From contig JALOLI010000181.1 of NCBI GenBank assembly GCA_025456165.1, positions 1 through 5,941 of the forward strand: a stretch of DNA of 5,941 nt, read 5' to 3'. The notes under the pieces are model-generated. The model searched no databases. It was not told where the DNA came from and was given only the letters and a program-made list of their open reading frames with translations. The stretch comes from Acidimicrobiia bacterium. Lineage in GTDB: Bacteria; Actinomycetota; Acidimicrobiia; UBA5794; UBA11373. Position 1 is the stretch's first letter, and each line of letters starts with the position of its first letter. Positions 4,821-5,941 of the stretch are shown here, piece by piece. The position numbers and the translations under genes were made by a program.

Positions 4821-5941
4821 GTGACCACCGCTGCCGACATCGAAGCCGCCCTGCGCGGCGTCCTCGACCCCGAGTTGGGGGCCGACGTCGTCGAGTTGGG
4901 GATGGTGCGCGGCATCGACCTGGAGGACGGAGTGGCCACCATCCGCCTCGCCTTGACCATCGCCGCCTGCCCCCTGCGGGACCAGATCGAGGGCGACGTC
5001 ACCCGCAAGGTGAGCGCCCTCCCCGGCATCGACCGGGTAGAGGTGCGGGTGGCGGCCATGTCTCCGGAGGAGCGCTCCGCCCTCATGGGGGTGGCCCGCC
5101 GCAAAGCGCGCGACCAGGCCGGGCCGACCATGGTGAGCCCCCTCACCCGGGTCGTGGCCGTAGGCAGCGGCAAGGGCGGGGTGGGCAAGTCGTCGCTGAG
5201 CGTGAACCTGGCGGTGGCCCTGGCCGCCGCCGGGCGGCGGGTGGGCCTGCTCGACGCCGACATCTGGGGCTTCTCCATCCCCCGCATGCTCGGGGTGACC
5301 GGGAGCCGGCTCGAGGCGGGCCCCGACCGCAAGATCGCCCCGCTCGAGGCCGCCGGCCTCCAGCTGGTCTCCACCGGCCTGCTCCTCGACGACGAAGACC
5401 GGGCCCTGATGTGGCGGGGGCTGATGCTGTCCAAGGCGCTGGAGCAGTTCCTGCGCGACGTGGCCTGGGACCCGGGGCTCGACTACCTGATCCTCGACCT
5501 GCCGCCGGGGACCGGCGACGTGCAGATGGCCCTGGCCCGGCTGCTGCCCCAGGCCGAGCTGGTGGTGGTCACCACCCCGCAAAAGACGGCACAAAAGGTC
5601 GCCGCCCGGGTAGCCGATATGGCCCGCCGCTCCTACCTGCCGGTGCTCGGGGTCATCGAGAACATGTCCGGGTTCACCACCGAGGACGGCCGGCACTACG
5701 CCCTCTTCGGCGAGGGCGGTGGCCGGGAACTGGCCGACAAACTGGGGATACCCCTGCTGGCCCAGGTGCCGCTCGACCCGTTCGTCGTGGAAGGCGGCGA
5801 CTCCGGCCGGCCCGTGGTCTCCGCCCATCCCGAGGCGCCGTCGGCCCGGGCCATCATCGCCGCCGCCGGGCGCCTCCAGGAGCTGCTCCCGCCGGCCGCG
5901 GCGGAGACCTGCAGCGCGCGGGTCGCCCTGCTGGTGGAGCA
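4821..5941 (+). CDS. mrp: Mrp/ApbC-family iron-sulfur cluster carrier ATPase, 3' end outside the window
   Basis: A cytosolic P-loop ATPase of the MinD/ParA superfamily that is thought to carry Fe-S clusters to apo-proteins. The visible 373 residues begin with a MIP18/DUF59-type domain (about 1-85, with the family cysteine as Cys50 in AACPLRDQ). A short linker leads to the ATPase domain: deviant Walker A GSGKGGVGKSS (115-125), DADIWGFSIPRMLG (145-158), and DLPPGTGD (226-233). ENMSGF (280-285) is where many Mrp proteins next carry CxxC; here the following residues are TTEDG, with no cysteine pair. Mycobacterial Mrp, as I recall it, also lacks the pair. The family is about 350-390 residues, so the end is near, but no stop appears before 5941. 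The start is the GTG at 4821. It has no clear ribosome binding site and no better in-frame candidate between it and ridA, so a leaderless or weakly initiated mRNA is possible. It is divergent from ridA. Confidence 0.94.
   Translation, partial: MTTAADIEAALRGVLDPELGADVVELGMVRGIDLEDGVATIRLALTIAACPLRDQIEGDVTRKVSALPGIDRVEVRVAAMSPEERSALMGVARRKARDQAGPTMVSPLTRVVAVGSGKGGVGKSSLSVNLAVALAAAGRRVGLLDADIWGFSIPRMLGVTGSRLEAGPDRKIAPLEAAGLQLVSTGLLLDDEDRALMWRGLMLSKALEQFLRDVAWDPGLDYLILDLPPGTGDVQMALARLLPQAELVVVTTPQKTAQKVAARVADMARRSYLPVLGVIENMSGFTTEDGRHYALFGEGGGRELADKLGIPLLAQVPLDPFVVEGGDSGRPVVSAHPEAPSARAIIAAAGRLQELLPPAAAETCSARVALLVE

Noticed and set aside
1..5941. Mobile element, CRISPR array, defence system or other new multi-gene system
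   Set aside because: No transposase, integrase, terminal or direct repeats, spacer arrays or unknown conserved genes are present; all seven genes belong to well-known families.

Overview
The window comes from a GC-rich bacterium (about 70% G+C by eye, with G or C in most third codon positions), most likely an actinobacterium. Three things support this: the Mrp-family ATPase is of the type without a CxxC pair that I recall from mycobacteria; the RmlA is the long, StrD-like form; and GTG starts are common. I cannot name the genus. A metagenomic or little-studied lineage is possible but not shown.

Layout. Positions 1-4073 hold five genes on the minus strand, transcribed from right to left: wzm, wzt, rmlC, rmlB and rmlA. 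The last runs off the left edge. Wzm and Wzt form an ABC exporter for an undecaprenyl-linked surface polysaccharide. RmlA, RmlB and RmlC make dTDP-4-keto-L-rhamnose from glucose-1-phosphate; rmlD, the final reductase, is not visible and may lie to the left. wzm/wzt overlap by 4 nt (ATGA), rmlC/rmlB by 1 nt (TGATG) and rmlB/rmlA by 4 nt (GTGA). The only gap in the series is 78 nt between wzt and rmlC. The set reads as a polysaccharide locus that both supplies a deoxysugar and exports the glycan; its glycosyltransferases must lie outside.

Positions 4074-4349 are a non-coding stretch upstream of wzm and downstream of ridA. It is rich in inverted repeats: a 10-bp stem hairpin, a group of three mutually exclusive hairpins, and three copies of CTCAGGG that each sit in a potential hairpin.

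Positions 4350-5941 hold two housekeeping genes in divergent orientation. ridA (minus) encodes the enamine/imine deaminase. An mrp/apbC gene (plus) encodes an Fe-S cluster carrier ATPase and runs off the right edge. They share a 90-nt promoter region.

I see no mobile element, tRNA, rRNA, CRISPR array or phage gene. All genes belong to known families, and I see no new system. The most unusual items are the structured leader before wzm, the Arg-rich N-terminal extension of Wzt, and the missing CxxC of the Mrp protein, which is probably normal for its clade.
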